From positions 1-64,000 of the forward strand of contig JAHIVT010000021.1 in the NCBI GenBank assembly GCA_018816555.1: 64,000 bases of DNA. Reading direction: 5' to 3'. Below are positions 59,827 through 64,000 of the stretch, piece after piece (positions within the stretch are counted from its first letter, which is position 1; every line of letters begins with the position of its first letter). A model generated the notes under the pieces. The model was given only the letters and a program-made list of their open reading frames with translations. It was not told the DNA's origin and did not search any database. The translations under genes were made by a program, and so were the position numbers. Source of the stretch: Pseudomonadota bacterium (GTDB lineage Bacteria; Desulfobacterota; Desulfobulbia; Desulfobulbales; SURF-16).

Positions 59827-60908
59827 TTCACCCTTCTCATAATTTCAGGGCCTATGTCGGCCAGGGGGATCACAGCATCGACAACCCCGGCCTTCACCGC
59901 CGCCATGGGCATACCGTAGACAACACAGCTTGCCTGATCCTGGGCAATAACCTGGGCGCCCTGTCGTTTCATCAGGCGTAAGCCATGGGTGCCATCACTG
60001 CCCATACCGGTCATAATAACACCAAGGGACTGTCCCTTGCACACTGAAGCAACGGAGCGGAATAAATAATCCGCCGACGGTTGACAATGATTTTCCGGCG
60101 GGTCTTCGGTAACCTCCAGCACATAAAGCGACTGACTCTGTCCGTGGGCAACCCGCATCTGCCGGCTGCCCGGCGCAATATAGGCTGTCGCAGCTTGCAA
60201 AACCTGGCCGGCCTGGCCCTCCACCACGCGAATGGAGCACTTGCCATCCAGTGATTCAGCCAAAGCACCGGTAAAAAACTTGGGCATATGCTGCACGATG
60301 ACAATCGGCACCGGGAAATCAGCAGGCAGACGAGGCAGGAGATCGGCTAAGGCAACGGGGCCCCCGGTTGAAATGCCGATGGCCACGATCTTAATCCCTG
60401 GGTTGTAATGTTCTGTAGATTGTCTAATGATGCCTGTCGCTGGAGACGCTCCAACAGGCTCGGAATCCATGGCGCCAATAGTCTGACGCAGAATCTTTTG
60501 CGCCATAACTGCATTGATGATGGGACGAAACTTACTGGCCAGCATCTGGAAGTTATGTTGCGGATCATCGCCGTCAGGCTTGGTGATAAAATCATAGGCC
60601 CCCAGCTGCAAAGCCTCCAAAGTGACCGCGGCACCCTGCCGGGTATGGGCGCTGACCATCAACACCAATGCCTTGGACTTGATTTCCTGCAGTTTTTTTA
60701 AGGTGGTCAGGCCATCCATGACCGGCATTTCCACGTCGAGCGTGATCAAGTCCGGGTTCAGCTGAGCGACTTTAGCGAGCCCGATTTCCCCCTGGGACGC
60801 CGTGCCGACCACTTCCACACCCGGAATGGCAGTCAGAATCTCGGAGATAATGGTTCGATACAGTATGGTGTCATCGACCACAAGTACCCGCAATAGTTCA
60901 TGAGACAT
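59823..60908 (-). CDS. cheB: Chemotaxis methylesterase CheB (REC plus esterase)
   Basis: REC LITLDVEMPVMDGLTTL; AIGISTGGPVAL; GVIMTGMGSDGTHGL. Confidence 0.94.
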   Translation of the reverse strand: MSHELLRVLVVDDTILYRTIISEILTAIPGVEVVGTASQGEIGLAKVAQLNPDLITLDVEMPVMDGLTTLKKLQEIKSKALVLMVSAHTRQGAAVTLEALQLGAYDFITKPDGDDPQHNFQMLASKFRPIINAVMAQKILRQTIGAMDSEPVGASPATGIIRQSTEHYNPGIKIVAIGISTGGPVALADLLPRLPADFPVPIVIVQHMPKFFTGALAESLDGKCSIRVVEGQAGQVLQAATAYIAPGSRQMRVAHGQSQSLYVLEVTEDPPENHCQPSADYLFRSVASVCKGQSLGVIMTGMGSDGTHGLRLMKRQGAQVIAQDQASCVVYGMPMAAVKAGVVDAVIPLADIGPEIMRRVK

Positions 60909-61389
60909 AATTTCCTGGTTTGGCATGGGCTCCAGTTGCAGCAAAAGGATGATTCCACAATCGGGAACGATTCAGGGGTAATGTTCCGGTTTCACTTTTC
61001 AGGAGCAGACGACGCTTTGAGTCTCTCTCCCGAACAGTCAGCACAATGTAAATTTTGAGAAAAGCAAGCTTGACTTTTCCTTTGTTCACCCCCTATGCTT
61101 AAAGAAAGCAAACTGTTCCTGGCCCTCTGTAACTTTTAGATGAACGCCAAAATTAATTTTCCCTGCAAGAAATCTGTCTGCGTTGCAAAGAACATGCGAG
61201 AGAAAAAGTGCTACAGGATGCTAACGATACAGTTGAGAATTCACCGTTTCCTATAGGAGAACAACTGAACATCTATCGAATGCTTACAATTTTGACGGGC
61301 TTTGCCCCACTTGATGCCCCAGGCGAGCGATTGCAAGAAACTCGAAGCCATCGGGGTTCCCCCTCAAACTTCAAAAAAAGATAAAAAAT

Positions 61390-61770
61390 ATGAGATTTTT
61401 AGTAGTCGACGACTTCGATACCATGATAAAAATTACCAAGAATGTCCTTGATGATTTAGGATATCAGGATATTATCACAGCCCGCAATGGAGAACAAGCA
61501 TATCAGATTCTCACTAAGGAAAAAATTGATTTCATCATTTCAGACTGGAACATGCCGGTCATGACCGGCATCGAACTCCTGAAGAAAGTAAGGGGCAACC
61601 CCAAATTAGCTCATATCCCCTTTTTGATGGTGACAGCCGAATCTGAGAAGGATCATATTGTCGAGGCAATTCAGGCCAAGGTGGACCAATACATCCTCAA
61701 ACCATTTAATCAAGAGATGTTAGCCCAAAAAATCGGTTTTATCCTGCATAATAAAAAAGAGAAAGCCTGA
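61390..61770 (+). CDS. cheY: CheY-like stand-alone receiver
   Basis: MRFLVVDDFDTMIKITKNVLDDLGY...ISDWNMPVMTGIELLK...PFLMVTAES. Confidence 0.92.
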   Translation: MRFLVVDDFDTMIKITKNVLDDLGYQDIITARNGEQAYQILTKEKIDFIISDWNMPVMTGIELLKKVRGNPKLAHIPFLMVTAESEKDHIVEAIQAKVDQYILKPFNQEMLAQKIGFILHNKKEKA

Positions 61771-61789
61771 ACGCACATTTTCACCTTGC

Positions 61790-61875
61790 CGGCAATTCAT
61801 AGTTCCCGGGATATGGGGGCCTTCTCTCTTCAAGTTGCATGGCGGCAAAATCGTGCACGCCTGAATAGCTTATTT
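61790..61875 (+). pseudogene. Degenerate fragment of a fapA 3' end
   Basis: Aligns over about 80 nt with 49213-49293 including the stop codon (GGATATGGGG..CTCTCTCTT.AAGTTGCATG.CGG.AAAATC...CGCCTGAAT) with a frameshift. Confidence 0.8.
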
Positions 61876-61930
61876 TCGGCCAAACGTATTGTCGGCAAGG
61901 AAATGTCGTTCCCGTCCGGACCGCTTCTTT

Positions 61931-63532
61931 TCATCCTGGGACAACAGGAATTTTTACGGTAAAGGTTGTCCCGCGTCCGGTTTCACTCTCCACCGCGATA
62001 CCCCCGCCGTGTTTCTTGATGATGTCATAAGAGATGCTCAGCCCGAGTCCTGTGCCCTTGCCGACATCCTTGGTGGTAAAAAACGGCTCAAATATCCGGG
62101 AAAGGTGCTCCGCAGCAATGCCGCAGCCGGTGTCGGCAATGGAAACCAGAATCCATTTATCTTCCTGCCATGACCTGATACGTATCTCTCCCTGTTTGGC
62201 AATGGCCTGGCCGGCGTTGACCAGAAAATTCATGAATACCTGGTTCAGCTGCTGGGGATTGCAGAGAGTCTGCGGAATATCTCCGTAGTTTTTTGTAACG
62301 GTGGCCTTATATTTGAGTTCATTCCAGACGATATTCAGCGTGGCCTCCAGACACTCATTGATATCGGCAGCCTGCAGTTTGGCCTCATCAATTCTGGAAA
62401 AGCTCTTCAGCCCCCGGACAATGGTGCTCACCCTGCCCGTGCCGTCCAGGGACTCCCTGATCAGGTCTTTGGCATCTTCGCTAATATAATCAATTTTGAG
62501 TTCTTTTCTGGCCGCCTGCAACTGTTCACGCAAATCACTGATCACGGCCTTGTCCTGCAGGTCGATGAACTCCGTTAACCTGTCGATATATTTCCCCAGG
62601 GTGCCGAGGTTGCTGGAAACAAAACCGACAGGGTTATTGATCTCATGGGCGACCCCTGCCGCGAGCTGGCCGACCGAGGCCATTTTCTCCCGCTGCAGCA
62701 TCTGCGACTGGGTTGCCTTCAGATTGGCATATGCCTCCGAGAGCTCATTCACCGCTTTTTTGCGGAGGGTGATATCCTTGAAGTCCTCCACAATGCCGAT
62801 CAGCTGACCATCAGGCCCATAAAAAGGAGCCGCCGTCAGTGAACAGGTGATACACTCATGATCGGCAAGGACTTTTTCAACCTCATATTCAACCGTTTTC
62901 CGGCCGCTGCTGATCAAGGTAAGAGGACAATCGGACGAATGACATTTCGCTCCGCCGAAAACATCAAAGCACTTTTTACCGATCACCTCTTCCAGGCTGA
63001 GGCCGACCATTTGCAGAAAATTGCTGTTGACCCGGATAACGTTATAGTTGTTGTCAACAACCCGCATACCGGCTGAGGCGGCATTGAAGATATAATTCAG
63101 TTCAGCATGGGATGCCTTGATCCGTTTCTCGATTTTCTTTCTTTCCTCCAGTTCATTCTCGAGTTTTTCATTGGTTTGGGCCAACTGCTCTGTCCGCTCC
63201 CTGACCCGTTCTTCAAGGACTTCATTGGCTTCATTGATCCGTCTGGTGGTTTTGATGGATAAGCCGATGACCAGAAACACAAAAAAGGCGCCACCCAGAA
63301 AAACAAGACTGGTCAGCAGTTCCAGGGAAAAAAGATGATGGGTTATCTGCAGGAACAGAAAACCGATATAGGCTGCCAGGCTGAAAACCATCAGGCCGGT
63401 CATGAGGTGCCACCTGCCGGCAAGCTCCCGGGGCACATCCCTGTTACTGCTGAAATTAAGATAAATTGAGGCAGCGAGAAAGACCGCTCCCACGGCAACA
63501 AAAACAATATGCAACAGCGAAATTATTGTCAT
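61931..63532 (-). CDS. Membrane PAS sensor histidine kinase
   Basis: N-terminal TM helices, [26 protein letters not shown] boxes. Confidence 0.9.
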   Translation of the reverse strand: MTIISLLHIVFVAVGAVFLAASIYLNFSSNRDVPRELAGRWHLMTGLMVFSLAAYIGFLFLQITHHLFSLELLTSLVFLGGAFFVFLVIGLSIKTTRRINEANEVLEERVRERTEQLAQTNEKLENELEERKKIEKRIKASHAELNYIFNAASAGMRVVDNNYNVIRVNSNFLQMVGLSLEEVIGKKCFDVFGGAKCHSSDCPLTLISSGRKTVEYEVEKVLADHECITCSLTAAPFYGPDGQLIGIVEDFKDITLRKKAVNELSEAYANLKATQSQMLQREKMASVGQLAAGVAHEINNPVGFVSSNLGTLGKYIDRLTEFIDLQDKAVISDLREQLQAARKELKIDYISEDAKDLIRESLDGTGRVSTIVRGLKSFSRIDEAKLQAADINECLEATLNIVWNELKYKATVTKNYGDIPQTLCNPQQLNQVFMNFLVNAGQAIAKQGEIRIRSWQEDKWILVSIADTGCGIAAEHLSRIFEPFFTTKDVGKGTGLGLSISYDIIKKHGGGIAVESETGRGTTFTVKIPVVPG

Positions 63533-63731
63533 ATCTTATTATACGCCTTTCAGCAAGTTGATGCCAGCCAGGAAACGGTGTAAATCCTCCCCAATATATC
63601 AAAGCAGAGGGTGCGCCTCCACTTCAGAGGTTACCGCGCAGAGCGCAGCCGAAGTTCTCCGCCTCCACTCAAGCAACTTGTTCGCAAATTATTCTTTCAT
63701 CTCGCATTTGGAAAACAATTTACACAACCCG

Positions 63732-64000
63732 TCAATTCTCAGCATGCAAGGGGATTCTCACGGTAAAGGTACTCCCTTTACCGATTTCACTTTGGGCTGT
63801 AATCTCTCCGCCATGGTTCTTGACGATCCCATAACTGATAGAGAGTCCCAGACCGGTCCCCTTACCAACTTCTTTGGTGGTGAAAAAAGGTTCGAATATG
63901 CGTGACAAATCCTTAGCGGGAACTCCTTTGCCGGTATCCGAGACAGACACAAAGACGCTGGTTTCATCGCTCCAGGTACGCACCGTGATTGCTCCCTGAC
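63732..64000 (-). CDS. Sensor histidine kinase C-terminal HATPase (runs off window)
   Basis: Reverse-strand frame open to window end: [55 protein letters not shown]. Confidence 0.88.
   Translation of the reverse strand, partial: QGAITVRTWSDETSVFVSVSDTGKGVPAKDLSRIFEPFFTTKEVGKGTGLGLSISYGIVKNHGGEITAQSEIGKGSTFTVRIPLHAEN

Noticed and set aside
61290-61380. Possible riboswitch (e.g. c-di-GMP type) upstream of cheY
   Set aside because: GC-rich stem-like sequence but none of the conserved GEMM motifs could be aligned by eye.

Overview
64 kb of bacterial chromosome; gene content suggests a Desulfobacterota-type (deltaproteobacterial) anaerobe, but taxonomy is inference. The left end (1-3.6 kb) is an AT-richer accessory stretch: the edge of an IS3-like element, then four small same-strand orphan genes with attC-like hairpins in their spacers. 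The rest is GC-richer chromosome unusually dense in signal transduction (about ten sensor kinases). It includes two PocR/PAS hybrid kinases, a futalosine (mqn) menaquinone cluster, an arn (L-Ara4N lipid A) operon with a linked two-component system, class II RNR, ssb, an SPL-like radical SAM gene, and a kinase/HDOD/REC/REC/FapA operon. The standout is at 49.8-61.8 kb: a [NiFe] hydrogenase (large subunit, then Tat-exported small subunit) co-directional and tightly spaced with a chemoreceptor carrying a periplasmic CxxCH heme-c motif, CheA-REC, CheW and a sensor-less MCP, with convergent cheR/cheB and a cheY nearby. I read this as a candidate dedicated H2-sensing chemosensory (hydrogenotaxis) system. 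The large subunit ends exactly at DPCLACAVH with no maturation tail. The island is bracketed by a degenerate second copy of the upstream fapA 3' end. A second highlight is a pair of homologous ~240 bp composite repeats (inverted arrays of a 9-mer around a REP-like core) that fill the spacers between mqnE/mqnC and mqnA/ubiE from stop codon to start codon. No database search was possible; family names come from motif recognition in the supplied translations.
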